From positions 1-63,869 of the forward strand of contig QUBU01000017.1 in assembly GCA_014337915.1 (NCBI GenBank): a DNA stretch of 63,869 nucleotides, given 5' to 3'. Below are positions 26,341 through 34,954 of this stretch, piece by piece. The notes under the pieces are model-generated. The model was given only the letters and a program-made list of their open reading frames with translations. It ran no database searches and had not been told where the DNA came from. The position numbers and the translations under genes are program-made. The DNA is from Gammaproteobacteria bacterium. Lineage in GTDB: Bacteria > Pseudomonadota > Gammaproteobacteria > Steroidobacterales > GCA-2729495. Positions within the stretch are counted from its first letter, which is position 1. Every line of letters begins with the position of its first letter.

Positions 26341-27111
26341 ATGCGCCACGGCCTCGCTGCCCTTGCACTCCTCGCCTGCAGCTTCGGCGTGCAGGCCCAG
26401 TTCCAGGCCCCGAAGCTCTCGCCCATCGGCGAGAAGATCGAGGCCGCGATGAAGAGCGACATCCGCAGCGCCGCGGAAAAGGAGCGCGACCAGGACCGCC
26501 TGCCGCGGCAGACCCTGGAGTTCCTCGGCCTGCGCGACGACATGCGGGTCGTCGAACTGGTGCCCTCCGGCGGCTGGTTTACCAAGATCCTGGCGCCGGT
26601 GCTGGCCGAAAAAGGCGAGCTCTACGTCGCCATCGGCACGCGGCAGATCGAATCGCTGATCAAACAGCTGCCGCAGCTGGCCAAGGTCAAGGTGGCGCAG
26701 AGCGATGCGAAGCTGACGCCGGTGGGCGAGCGCATGGGCCTGTTCGACCTGGGCGAGACCTCGCTCGGCGTCAGGGACGCCGACCTGGTGCTCACCTTCC
26801 GCAACCTGCACAACTTCACGCCGCAGGGGCGCCAGAACCTCAACCGTGCGGTCTTCAATGCACTCAAGCCCGGCGGGCTGTACGGCGCGGTGGATCACAC
26901 GCGGCGCCACAACGAACCGGACAACCCCGAGAACTGGCGCCGCATGGACCCGGTGCTGGCCATCAAGGAGATAGAGGCGGCCGGCTTCGAGTTCGTCGAT
27001 TACTCCGGCATCCACTATCGCCCTGATGACGAGCTGCGCTACGAGGTCGGCCGCAAGACGGTCACCGGCAACACCGACCGCTTCGTGCTGCTGTTCCGCA
27101 AGCCGCTGTAG
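26341..27111 (+). CDS. Class I SAM methyltransferase-like protein with signal peptide
   Basis: 256 residues. The ATG at 26341 gives MRHGLAALALLACSFGVQAQ, a good Sec signal, so the mature protein is predicted to be exported. The core has VVELVPSGGWFTKILAPVL, a variant of methyltransferase motif I in which the Gly-rich loop is PSGGW, then GELYVAIG and DADLVLTFRNLHNF, and ALKPGGLYGAVDH. SAM is not normally available in the periplasm, so either the protein binds another ligand or the predicted signal is retained. It is divergent from the TRAP operon and convergent with the FKBP gene. Confidence 0.75.
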   Translation: MRHGLAALALLACSFGVQAQFQAPKLSPIGEKIEAAMKSDIRSAAEKERDQDRLPRQTLEFLGLRDDMRVVELVPSGGWFTKILAPVLAEKGELYVAIGTRQIESLIKQLPQLAKVKVAQSDAKLTPVGERMGLFDLGETSLGVRDADLVLTFRNLHNFTPQGRQNLNRAVFNALKPGGLYGAVDHTRRHNEPDNPENWRRMDPVLAIKEIEAAGFEFVDYSGIHYRPDDELRYEVGRKTVTGNTDRFVLLFRKPL

Positions 27112-27124
27112 CGCTTCACCGGCG

Positions 27125-27844
27125 CTACTGCTTGCCCTTGATCCCCAGCAGCTCGACCTCGAAATTGAGGGTGGAGCCGGGCGGGATGGGGCCGCCGGTG
27201 TTGCGATCGCCGTAGGCCAGCGTCGCCGGGCAGACCAGCTGCGCCTTCTCGCCCACGGTCATGCGCTGCACGCCCTCGGTCCAGCAGGGGATGACCTGGT
27301 TCAGCGCGAACTCGGCGGGCTGCCCGCGCTGCACCGAGCTGTCGAAGACGGTCCCGTCGGGCAGCGTGCCCTGGTAGTGCACCGTGACCACGTCCGTGGC
27401 CTTCGGGTGATCGCCGCCCTTGCCCGGGGTGATGGTGCGGAACACCAGCCCCGATTCGGTCTTCACGGCGCCTTCCTTGCTCGCGGCACTGGCGAGGAAT
27501 TCCTCACCGGACTTTTTGGCGTCCGCGGCATTGGCGGCGATGCGTGCCTGCGCCAGCTCGCGGAACCTGGTCTCGTACTCCTCGATCTTCACCGCCGGTT
27601 CCTTGCCGGAGACGGTGTCGCCGAAAGCCGTGCGAAAGACTTCCAGTTCCTCGGGTGACAGGCGCAGCTGCTTGTTCTGCTCCGCCAGCTGCTGGCCGAT
27701 GGCGGCGCCGTAGGCGTAGATCGCCTTCTGGTCCTCGGTCATGGTGGCAGCCGTCTTCGGCGCTTCCACCGGCTTCTGCTGGCAGGCCGCGGTGAGCGAC
27801 ACCAGGCCGAGGAGGATGACACTGGCAGGTTTGATGTGCTTCAT
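27125..27844 (-). CDS. FKBP-type peptidyl-prolyl isomerase lipoprotein
   Basis: Periplasmic Pro isomerase/chaperone, 239 residues. The ATG at 27844 gives MKHIKPASVILLGLVSLTAAC, a lipoprotein signal with lipobox TAAC. An FKBP N-terminal dimerisation region follows (Gln/Glu-rich helices, about residues 35-125), then the FKBP domain, with VTVHYQGTLPDGTVFDSS and FALNQVIPCWTEGVQRM. The end GPIPPGSTLNFEVELL is the usual hydrophobic pocket strand. FkpA/Mip-like proteins share this layout. It begins just after the HU gene terminator, so it likely has its own weak promoter or relies on read-through. Confidence 0.92.
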   Translation of the reverse strand: MKHIKPASVILLGLVSLTAACQQKPVEAPKTAATMTEDQKAIYAYGAAIGQQLAEQNKQLRLSPEELEVFRTAFGDTVSGKEPAVKIEEYETRFRELAQARIAANAADAKKSGEEFLASAASKEGAVKTESGLVFRTITPGKGGDHPKATDVVTVHYQGTLPDGTVFDSSVQRGQPAEFALNQVIPCWTEGVQRMTVGEKAQLVCPATLAYGDRNTGGPIPPGSTLNFEVELLGIKGKQ

Positions 27845-27858
27845 GGAATTTGCCCTGG

Positions 27859-27893
27859 AAAAAAGGCCCGGAGCGGCTGTGCCACCCCGGGCC
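27859..27893 (-). terminator. Rho-independent terminator of the HU-type gene
   Basis: Reading on the minus strand: GGCCCGG stem arm (27893-27887), 15-base loop, CCGGGCC arm (27871-27865), then six T (27864-27859). It lies 60 bases after the HU stop and only 14 bases before the FKBP ATG, so read-through versus termination would set FKBP expression. Confidence 0.9.
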
Positions 27894-27953
27894 GAACTCA
27901 ACGGACCACGCGCGCGGCGTGGCCCGACATTCGTCACGTGAAAGCCGCCTGGC

Positions 27954-28265
27954 CTAGTTGACCATGCCCTTGAGGGCCTTCAGCGGCAGCGCGCGGACCT
28001 TCTTCGAGGCCGGCTTCGCCTTGAAAACCATCTTCTCGCCCGTGAACGGGTTCGTGCCTTCGCGTTCCTTGGTCGCCGGCTTTTTGATGACCTTCAGCTT
28101 GAGCAGGCCCGGCATGGTGAACAGGCCGTTGCTGCGCAGGCTCTTCTTGATCACGCCGTTGAGCGAATCGAACACCGAGGACACCTGCTTGCGGGAAAGC
28201 TTCGTGTCCTTCGCGATCGCGTTCAGGATATCCGACTTGGTCGGTGCGCCACCCTTTTTCGCCAT
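27954..28265 (-). CDS. HU/IHF-family DNA-binding protein
   Basis: Nucleoid-associated DNA-bending protein, 103 residues. The HU fold is visible as TKSDILNAIAKDTKLSRKQV (helices 1-2), then GLFTMPGLLKLKVIKKP leading into the DNA-binding beta arm, with TNPFTGEKMVFKAKPASKKV carrying the Pro that intercalates in DNA. The C-terminal extension after the arm is Lys-rich. It is somewhat longer than E. coli HU (90). It has its own promoter (28312-28339) and terminator, as expected for an abundant protein. Confidence 0.92.
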   Translation of the reverse strand: MAKKGGAPTKSDILNAIAKDTKLSRKQVSSVFDSLNGVIKKSLRSNGLFTMPGLLKLKVIKKPATKEREGTNPFTGEKMVFKAKPASKKVRALPLKALKGMVN

Positions 28266-28311
28266 TTTTTCAATACTCCGTGAGAGTGTAGAGATGTAGT
28301 CCCGGGAGCGA

Positions 28312-28339
28312 AGTATAAACGCGGTTGTGCAACATCCAA
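28312..28339 (-). promoter_or_regulatory. Promoter of the HU-type gene
   Basis: On the minus strand: -35 TTGGAT (28339-28334), 16-base spacer, -10 TATACT (28317-28312), about 46 bases upstream of the ATG. The -10 matches consensus at five of six positions. The ribosome-binding region before the ATG reads CGGAGTATTG. Confidence 0.7.
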
Positions 28340-28469
28340 GAGAATATTTTCCTGCCGGCAGGGCGTTTGAGCCTGCATTTCCAGCCTTTTCGTGATGGCT
28401 GACCATTGGCATGTACGCGCCTGAAAGGCCACGGCTTCTGGCCGGTGCATCCTGCGGTATGATCCAGTC

Positions 28470-29201
28470 ATGTTCTCGGTCTTGATCCTGGTCATGGCAG
28501 CGGCCGGTTTCCTCGTCTGCCTCTGGGCCTTCGGGGAGTGGCGGCGGACGCGCTCCGTCATCCTGCTGTTCAACGTCCTGGTGCTGGCGGCGGCCGTGGT
28601 CCATGCGCTGATCGCCGGCAGCGGCCGCTGGGCTGGCCCGGGCACCGAGCTGCGGGGCCTCTACGTCCTGCCCCTGCTGGTGGCGACCGTGGCGCTGCCG
28701 GCCGCGCTGTTCACCTTTGCCACCATCAGCCGCGGCAGCGGCTTCGCCTGGGCGCGGATCGACTGGGGGCATGGTGGGGTCTGCCTGCTCGCCGTGGCGC
28801 TGCTGATCTATAGCCTGCCGGGAATCTTCGTCATACCGACCCTGGCCCCGGCCTGCTGGCGCGACGTGGTCTGGTACCTGCCCTCGGTGCCGCCGCCGCT
28901 GTTCTGCCCGGGTGCGGCGCCGGAGCTGGTGCTGCCGCCGCGCCTGCCGGTGGTGCCGGCGGTCGTGGTTGCCGCCTATCTCGGCCTGGGTGCCGGGCTG
29001 TGGTACCGCCAGGGCTGGCCCTGGCTGCTCGCCGGCATGGCCGCCGGTACGGCGCTCCTGCTCCTGCCGCTGACCTGGGGCCCGGTGCCGCGGTTCGCCG
29101 GCGAATTGCTCTGCGCGGGCGTGATGGCGCTGGCCGCGGTGCGCTATGTGCGCAGCCAGCCGCCCCCGGCTGGACCGGCTGCCGATGGGCCTGCCGGCTA
29201 G
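28470..29201 (+). CDS. Membrane protein of unknown function
   Basis: 243 residues with about seven hydrophobic segments: residues about 1-20, 29-48, 62-86, 104-122, 152-172, 178-200 and 204-222. It is rich in Ala, Leu, Val and Pro. There are Cys residues at the ends of a periplasmic-type loop (TLAPACWRD and PLFCPGAAPE). I do not recognise a family. It is followed 31 bases later by the GIY-YIG gene on the same strand and is divergent from HU. Codon use matches its neighbours, so it looks like a genuine native gene. Confidence 0.72.
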   Translation: MFSVLILVMAAAGFLVCLWAFGEWRRTRSVILLFNVLVLAAAVVHALIAGSGRWAGPGTELRGLYVLPLLVATVALPAALFTFATISRGSGFAWARIDWGHGGVCLLAVALLIYSLPGIFVIPTLAPACWRDVVWYLPSVPPPLFCPGAAPELVLPPRLPVVPAVVVAAYLGLGAGLWYRQGWPWLLAGMAAGTALLLLPLTWGPVPRFAGELLCAGVMALAAVRYVRSQPPPAGPAADGPAG

Positions 29202-29232
29202 GCGCGGCGCCGCAGGCAGAATCGCCGATGCC

Positions 29233-29496
29233 ATGACCGACTGGCAGGTCTACATGCTCGAGTGCGCCGACGGCAGCCTCTACACCGGCATTGCCCGGGA
29301 CGTCGGCGCCCGCCTCGCCGCGCACAACGACGGGCGGGGCGCCCGCTACACGCGCAGCCGCCTGCCCGTGCGCCTGGTCCATGTCGAGCCGGCCGCGGAC
29401 CGTGGTGCGGCCCTGCGGCGCGAATATGCCATCAAGCAGCTGGCCACCACCGAAAAGCGCGCCCTGGCCGGGCGCCCGTTGAAAGGGGAATCCTGA
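29233..29496 (+). CDS. GIY-YIG nuclease family protein (YhbQ-like)
   Basis: 87 residues, a single GIY-YIG domain. It begins WQVYMLECADGSLYTGIARD, the Y-x-L/Y-x-C...YTGI variant of the GIY-YIG strands, followed by the conserved Arg/His segment ARLAAHNDGRGARYTRSR, then the Glu in REYAIKQL, the metal-binding position. Small proteins of this group act on branched or damaged DNA, but their role is poorly defined. Its stop overlaps the next ATG (TGATG). Confidence 0.88.
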   Translation: MTDWQVYMLECADGSLYTGIARDVGARLAAHNDGRGARYTRSRLPVRLVHVEPAADRGAALRREYAIKQLATTEKRALAGRPLKGES

Positions 29497-30803
29497 TGCC
29501 GTCCATCCTGCCTCGAATCCTCGCCGCATGCGTCATGGGCCTGTTGCCCGTCCTGGCATCGGCCGCCGACAAACCCGGCAAGGCCGACGCGGGTCCGTAC
29601 ACCGTGATCCAGGCCGGCGAGCTGCTGGCGGTCCCTGGCACGCCCACGAAGCGCAATCAGACAGTGGTGATCCGCGGTGGCAAGGTGGTCGCCGTGCGCG
29701 ACGGGCTGCTCGGGGCCGAGGCCGTTGAAAACCCCGGCGATGCCACGGTAGAGGTCATCGACCTGCGCGACCGCTTCGTCTTGCCGGGTCTGATGGACGC
29801 CCATGCGCACCTGATGTGGTCGGGCGGCGACCACCCGCCGAAGAAGGCCGACAAGATGCTGGAGGCCGACCTGACCCTCTGGACCCTGCGCAATGCCCGC
29901 GTGACCCTGATGTCCGGCTTCACCACCGTGCGCGAGCAGGCCTCCGGTCCCCACCCGGTGTTCGCGGTGCGCGACTGGATCAATGCCGGCAAGTTCCTCG
30001 GGCCGCGCATCCTCGCGGCCGGCAATCCCATCACCGCCCCGGGTGGCCATGGCGACATGACCCACGAGGACCTCAGCCCGCTGGACATCAATGCCTCCAG
30101 CCTCTGCAGCGGCGTGGAGAGCTGCCGCTACGCTGTCCGCAAGCAGCACAAGCTGGGCTCCAACGTCATCAAGATGATGGCAACCGGGGGGTTCGCCGAC
30201 AACACCGGTATCGACCAGCGCTTCTTCTTCGACGAGATGCAGGCCATCGTCGAGACCGCCCACCAGCTCGGCATGATCGTCGGTACCCATGCCTATGCCA
30301 CCGATGCCGTGGCCGACGCCGTTCGCGCCGGCGTGGATTCCGTCGAGCATGGCTTCGGTGCCGATGACGCCACGCTGAAGCTCATGAAGCAGAAGGGCAT
30401 TTACCTGGTGCCGACGCTCTCGGTGGCGCAGTCCGGCCCGATCCGCGAGTATCGCGAGCAGGGCCGCGCTTTCGAGCGCGCACTGAAATTCGGCACACCC
30501 ATCGCCTTCGGCACCGACGACGGCGGCATACCGCACCGCTTCGCGGCGAAAGAGTTCGGCTACATGGTCAAGGCTGGCATGACGCCGGCGGCAGCGCTGC
30601 AGTCGGCCACCGTGAACACCGCGCGCCTGTTCCGCATCGACAGCGAGGTCGGCACCCTGGAGCCCGGAAAACTGGCGGACGTGATCGCCGTGAAGGGCAA
30701 CCCACTGGAAGACGTGGCGGTGCTGGAGCAGGTGGACTTCGTCATGAAGGCCGGCCGGGTCGCCAAGCGGGACGGCAGGCCGCTCGATATCGTCATCGAC
30801 TGA
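29496..30803 (+). CDS. Exported metal-dependent amidohydrolase (imidazolonepropionase/prolidase-like)
   Basis: 435 residues with signal peptide MPSILPRILAACVMGLLPVL cleaved near ASAADKP. The metal site is typical: VLPGLMDAHAHLMW (HxH), the carbamylated-Lys candidate in NVIKMMATGGF, GTHAYA and SVEHGFG (His ligands), and FGTDDGG (Asp). The C-terminal beta-sandwich strand is GTLEPGKLADVIAVKGNPLEDV. Relatives in this clade are secreted amidohydrolases that cleave N-acyl or Xaa-Pro/Xaa-Arg-type substrates. The exact substrate is unknown; a peptide-degrading role would suit the peptide importers at the window start. It overlaps the GIY-YIG gene. Confidence 0.88.
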   Translation: MPSILPRILAACVMGLLPVLASAADKPGKADAGPYTVIQAGELLAVPGTPTKRNQTVVIRGGKVVAVRDGLLGAEAVENPGDATVEVIDLRDRFVLPGLMDAHAHLMWSGGDHPPKKADKMLEADLTLWTLRNARVTLMSGFTTVREQASGPHPVFAVRDWINAGKFLGPRILAAGNPITAPGGHGDMTHEDLSPLDINASSLCSGVESCRYAVRKQHKLGSNVIKMMATGGFADNTGIDQRFFFDEMQAIVETAHQLGMIVGTHAYATDAVADAVRAGVDSVEHGFGADDATLKLMKQKGIYLVPTLSVAQSGPIREYREQGRAFERALKFGTPIAFGTDDGGIPHRFAAKEFGYMVKAGMTPAAALQSATVNTARLFRIDSEVGTLEPGKLADVIAVKGNPLEDVAVLEQVDFVMKAGRVAKRDGRPLDIVID

Positions 30804-30923
30804 AGCGCGTGCGGGGCCGGGCTGCGGTTGCCGGGTGCGGCATCGGGTCGCAGCGGGCAGCCACCGGCAGCAGGGAGCCGTAGTATCCCGCTGCATCACG
30901 GGTCTGCAGCAGGGAGACACCCC

Positions 30924-31715
30924 ATGTTTTCACGCATTCTGGTTGTGCTGGCCGGTGCCATGTTCACGGCCGCCGCCTTTGCCGATCACGCGGAGCCTGC
31001 CGCGGCCCATGTGCCGACGGTGCTGGTGACCGGGGCCAACCGCGGTATCGGCCTGGAGCTCACGCGCCAGTACGCGGCGCGCGGTGCACAGGTCATTGCC
31101 ACGGCCCGCGACCCGGCCCACGCCGACGCGCTGAAGGCCCTCGCGGCGGACAACCCGCGGGTCAGCATCGAGCAGCTGGATGTCGGCGACCTGGCGCAGA
31201 TCCGTGCGCTGGCCGCGAAGTATGCGAAGACGCCGATCGACATCCTGATCAACAACGCCGGCGTCAGCGGCGGCATGCAGAACCAGATGTTCGGCAAGAT
31301 GGACTACGCGGTTTTCGAGGATGTGTTGCGCGTCAATACCATCGCGCCACTGGCGATCAGCGAGGCCTTCATGCCCAGCATCCTCGCCGGCCAGGACAAG
31401 CGCATCGTCGCCATTTCCAGCAGCGAGGGTTCGGTCGGCCTGGTGAGCGGCCCGCGCCTGTACTTCATGCGTGCCAGCAAGGCGGCCCTGAACATGGAAA
31501 TGCGCACCCTGGCTTTCCAGCTCAAGCCGAAGGGCGTCAGCATCGCCATCCTCAACCCGGGCATGGTCGACACCGACTTCATGAAGGGGCTGCCGAAGAA
31601 CATGCTGCGGCCGGTTGCCGACGCGGCGCGCGACCTGATCCGCAACATCGATGGCATGACCATCGAGAACACCGGTTCCTTCATCAACTACGACGGTGCG
31701 GTGCTGCCCTGGTGA
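30924..31715 (+). CDS. SDR-family oxidoreductase-like protein with signal peptide, catalytic Tyr replaced
   Basis: 263 residues. The ATG follows a clear AGGGAG ribosome-binding site and gives MFSRILVVLAGAMFTAAAFA, a Sec signal. The Rossmann fold is intact: VLVTGANRGIGLEL (TGxxxGIG, residues 36-43), DVGDL, NNAGVSGG and catalytic Ser in AISSSEGS (165-167). The YxxxK motif is altered: LYFMRASKAALN has Lys186 but Met182 at the catalytic position, with Tyr180 two residues earlier. An exported protein also lacks ready access to NAD(P)H. It may be non-catalytic or use a shifted Tyr. Closest family pattern: C-factor/YciK-like SDRs. Confidence 0.82.
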   Translation: MFSRILVVLAGAMFTAAAFADHAEPAAAHVPTVLVTGANRGIGLELTRQYAARGAQVIATARDPAHADALKALAADNPRVSIEQLDVGDLAQIRALAAKYAKTPIDILINNAGVSGGMQNQMFGKMDYAVFEDVLRVNTIAPLAISEAFMPSILAGQDKRIVAISSSEGSVGLVSGPRLYFMRASKAALNMEMRTLAFQLKPKGVSIAILNPGMVDTDFMKGLPKNMLRPVADAARDLIRNIDGMTIENTGSFINYDGAVLPW

Positions 31716-31745
31716 GCTGAGGCCGCCAGCGGCGGGACCACCGCG

Positions 31746-32066
31746 CTACGGCTGATCTTTGTCGAGCCGGCGCAGGAACACGGTCATCTCTTTTTCCGCC
31801 TGCCGGTCGCCCCTGCGCGCGGCCGCGGCGATGCCCTGCTCCCAGGCCTGGCGTGCGCCGGCGTCGTCGCCCTGCGCGATATGCGCCTTGCCGAGCAGCT
31901 TCCAGGCGGCGGAGTAGCCGGGATCCTGGGCGACCGCCCGTTCCAGGTGCAGGATCGCCGCCCTGGGGTCGCCGGCATTGAGGTACTCGCTGCCGAGTGA
32001 AAAGCGCAGCAGCGCGTTGTCCTGGCCCTTCGCCAGCAACGCCTCCAGCGCGGCGGCACGGCCCAT
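31746..32066 (-). CDS. Small TPR-repeat protein
   Basis: 106 residues consisting of tetratricopeptide repeats: RFSLGSEYLNAGDPRAAILH, then LERAVAQDPGYSAAWKLLGK, AHIAQGDDAGARQAWEQGI, and a Lys/Glu-rich end. It is probably a soluble protein-interaction module. It starts 5 bases after the trkH stop and could be co-transcribed with trkA-trkH. The N-terminus is taken at MGRAAALEALLAKG; earlier in-frame codons run inside trkH. No specific partner can be named. Confidence 0.82.
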   Translation of the reverse strand: MGRAAALEALLAKGQDNALLRFSLGSEYLNAGDPRAAILHLERAVAQDPGYSAAWKLLGKAHIAQGDDAGARQAWEQGIAAAARRGDRQAEKEMTVFLRRLDKDQP

Positions 32067-32071
32067 GGCGG

Positions 32072-33523
32072 TCAGCGGCGCCAGAAGGCCGGGGAAATCA
32101 GCACGAAGAGCGTGAAGATCTCCAGTCGGCCGAGCAGCATTGCCAGCACGCAGACCCACTTGTCCGGGTCCTTCATGCCGGCGAAATTCGAGCTGATGGC
32201 ACCCAGGCCAGGACCGACGTTGTTGAGGCAGGTGGCGATGGCCGAGAACGCGGTGACCTGGTCGACGCCGGTGGCGAGCAGTATCAGCATCATGGCGCCG
32301 AACAGCACCACGTAGATGGCGAAAAAGCCCCACACGGCATCGACCACCCGCTGCGGCACCACGGTTTCGCCCAGCCGCACCGGGATCTCCGCGGCCGGAT
32401 GCACCAGGCGCACCACCTCGCGCGCGCCCTGGCGGTAGAGGAGCAGCCAGCGCATGACCTTCATGCCACCCGACGTCGAGCCACCGCAGCCGCCGATGAA
32501 CATCGAAAACACCAGCAGCACGGGCAGTGCTCCCGGCCAGGCGGAGAAGTCATCCCGCCCGAAGCCGGTGCTGGTCATGATCGACACCACGTGGAACACA
32601 CCCTGTAGTCCCGCCTCCTGCAGGCTGCTGTAGTAGCCGCTCAGGTACAGGTAGGCGATGACGAAGGCAGAGATCGCCGCCAGGATCACCAGGTAGGCCC
32701 TGAATTCCGGGTCGTGCAGGTAGTTGCGCAGGCTGCGCGACTGCCAGACGAGGAAGTGCAGCGCGAAGTTGGTGCCGGCGAGCACCATGAACACCACGGC
32801 GATGCTGTCGATCAGCGGGCTCTGGAAGTAGGCGAGGCTGGCATCGTGGGTGGAGAAGCCGCCGGTGGCAAGCGTGGCGAAGCTGTGGCAGACCGCATCG
32901 AAGAGCGGCATGCCGGCCACCCAGTAGGCCAGCGTGCAGGCGACGGTCAGGCCGAGGTACACGTACCACAGCGCCTTGGCGGTCTCGGTGATGCGTGGCG
33001 TGAGCTTGGTGTCCTTCACCGCGCCGGGTGTCTCTGCGCGATACAGCTGGAAGCCGCCAACGCCCAGCATGGGCAGCACCGCGACCGCCAGCACCACAAC
33101 GCCCATGCCGCCCAGCCAGTGCAGCTGTGCGCGGTAGTAGAGGATCGCCGGTGGCAGCCGGTCGAGGCCGGTCAGCACCGTGGCACCGGTGGTGGTCAGG
33201 CCCGAAACCGCTTCGAACACCGCATCGGTGACCGACATCGCCGGCTGGTCGGCAAACAGCAACGGCGCGCCGCCGAACACGCCGAGCAGCGTCCAGAAGC
33301 CGGCGACCACGAGGAAGCCGTCGCGCGAGCGCAGGTCGCGGCTCTCGCGGCGCACGGGGGCCCAGACCGCGAGGCCCGTCAGCAGTGTCACCAGGAATCC
33401 GGAGACGAAGGCCGCGGCGGAACCGTCGTGATACCAGGCGGAGATGAAAACGGGCGGCAGCATGGTGGTGCTGAAGAGCATCAGCAGCAGCCCGAGGATC
33501 TGCTGGACGATTCGCAGCTGCAT
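32072..33523 (-). CDS. trkH: Trk potassium uptake protein TrkH
   Basis: Potassium-translocating membrane subunit of the Trk system, 483 residues, the usual size. The four selectivity-filter-like P-loops are visible, including FEAVSGLTTTGATVLTG, CHSFATLATGGFSTHD, IMTSTGFGRDD and AIATCLNNVGPGLG, and the N-terminus MQLRIVQQILGLLLMLFS is typical. It follows trkA by 12 bases on the same strand, so channel and gating subunit form one operon. Confidence 0.95.
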   Translation of the reverse strand: MQLRIVQQILGLLLMLFSTTMLPPVFISAWYHDGSAAAFVSGFLVTLLTGLAVWAPVRRESRDLRSRDGFLVVAGFWTLLGVFGGAPLLFADQPAMSVTDAVFEAVSGLTTTGATVLTGLDRLPPAILYYRAQLHWLGGMGVVVLAVAVLPMLGVGGFQLYRAETPGAVKDTKLTPRITETAKALWYVYLGLTVACTLAYWVAGMPLFDAVCHSFATLATGGFSTHDASLAYFQSPLIDSIAVVFMVLAGTNFALHFLVWQSRSLRNYLHDPEFRAYLVILAAISAFVIAYLYLSGYYSSLQEAGLQGVFHVVSIMTSTGFGRDDFSAWPGALPVLLVFSMFIGGCGGSTSGGMKVMRWLLLYRQGAREVVRLVHPAAEIPVRLGETVVPQRVVDAVWGFFAIYVVLFGAMMLILLATGVDQVTAFSAIATCLNNVGPGLGAISSNFAGMKDPDKWVCVLAMLLGRLEIFTLFVLISPAFWRR

Positions 33524-33535
33524 GGCGCGAGGCGC

Positions 33536-34912
33536 TTACCGGAAGCGGCCGGGCAGCTGGAACAGCCGGGCCACCTGGTCCACCTGGCGCCGGTCGGTCA
33601 GGAACATGATGATGTGGTCGTCGGTGCGGATCAGCGTGTCGTGGTGTGCCTCCATGACCTTGTCTTCGCGGACAATGACGTTCATGGTCGTGCCGGGCGG
33701 CAGGACCACCTGCTCGACGGTCCGGCCGACCACGCGGGAGTTCTCCGCGTTGCCGTGGGCGATCGCCTCGATGGCCTCCGCCCGGCCACGGCGCAGCGAG
33801 TGCACCTTCACCATGTCACCCTGGCGCGCCAGGGCCAGCAGCGAGCCGATGGTGATCTGCTGCGGCGAGATCGCCACGTCGATGCGGCCGGTTTCCACCA
33901 TTTCGGCGTAGACCGGGCGGTTGATCAGCGCCATCACCTTCTTGCAGCCGAGCTGCTTGGCGAGCATGGCGGAGAGGATGTTGGCCTCGTCGGCGTTGGT
34001 CACGGCGACAAAGACGTCGGCCGTGTCGATGTTCTCCTCCAGCAGCAGCTCTTCGTCGGCCGCATCGCCATGCAGGACGATGGCCTTGGCCAGCCGCTCG
34101 GAGATGCGCTGTGCCCGCTCGCGGTCACGCTCGATGACCTTGACGTTGTTGGTCTGCTCCAGCGCCGAGGCCAGCCGCAGGCCGATGTTGCCGCCGCCGG
34201 CGATCACCACCCGGCGCACCGGCGGCTCGAGCTTGCGCATCTCGGCCATGACGGTGCGGATGTCGTTGCGGCCCGCGATGAAGAACACTTCGTCGTTCTC
34301 GCGGATCAGCGTCTCGCCGTCGGTGGGCACGCTCTGGCCGCCACGGTAGACCGCGGCGATGCGCACCTCGACGTTGGGAATGTGGGTCTTGAGGTTGCGG
34401 ATGCGCTGGTTCACCAGCAGGCCATCGCGGCGTGCGCGCACGCCCACCAGGCGCACACGGCCGTCGGCGAAGTCCAGTACCTGGAAGGATCCGGGGTAAT
34501 GGATCAGCTGCTGGATGTGCTGGGTGACCAGCTGCTCCGGGCTGATGCGCATGTCGATCGGGATCGCCTCGGGGCTGAACAGGTTCGGCGTGGCGATGTA
34601 CTCCGCCGAGCGCACCCGGGCGATCTTGGTGCCGATATGAAACAGCGTGTGGGCGACGCTGCAGGCCACCATGTTGACTTCATCGCTGCTGGTCAGCGCG
34701 ATGATCATGTCGGCGTCGGCGGCACCGGCCCGCTCGAGGGTGGCCGGGTAGGCGGCGTGGCCGACGACGGTGCGCACGTCGAGACGGTCCTGCAGGTCGC
34801 GCAGCACCGTGGCGTTGTGGTCGACGATGGTGACCTCGTTGGCTTCCTGCCGGGCGAGTTGAAAGGCAGCTGTCGAGCCGACCTGGCCGGCGCCGAGGAT
34901 GATGATCTTCAT
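33536..34912 (-). CDS. trkA: Trk system potassium uptake protein TrkA
   Basis: Cytoplasmic NAD(H)-binding gating subunit of Trk, 458 residues. It has two tandem RCK units. The first opens MKIIILGAGQVGSTAAFQLA (GxGxxG) and the second has VVIAGGGNIGLRLASALEQ, each followed by a TrkA-C type domain, with the tail motif IIMFLTDRRQVDQV. It is the first gene of trkA-trkH and is followed by a TPR gene. Length and domain order match enterobacterial TrkA. Confidence 0.95.
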   Translation of the reverse strand: MKIIILGAGQVGSTAAFQLARQEANEVTIVDHNATVLRDLQDRLDVRTVVGHAAYPATLERAGAADADMIIALTSSDEVNMVACSVAHTLFHIGTKIARVRSAEYIATPNLFSPEAIPIDMRISPEQLVTQHIQQLIHYPGSFQVLDFADGRVRLVGVRARRDGLLVNQRIRNLKTHIPNVEVRIAAVYRGGQSVPTDGETLIRENDEVFFIAGRNDIRTVMAEMRKLEPPVRRVVIAGGGNIGLRLASALEQTNNVKVIERDRERAQRISERLAKAIVLHGDAADEELLLEENIDTADVFVAVTNADEANILSAMLAKQLGCKKVMALINRPVYAEMVETGRIDVAISPQQITIGSLLALARQGDMVKVHSLRRGRAEAIEAIAHGNAENSRVVGRTVEQVVLPPGTTMNVIVREDKVMEAHHDTLIRTDDHIIMFLTDRRQVDQVARLFQLPGRFR

Positions 34913-34954
34913 GAGGTGCCGGGGGTTGGGGTGCCGTAACCTGCTCCCGCAAGC

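Noticed and set aside
32714-34939. 741-codon plus-strand ORF
   Set aside because: Shadow of trkH and trkA on the minus strand, His/Gln/Asp-rich and without motifs.
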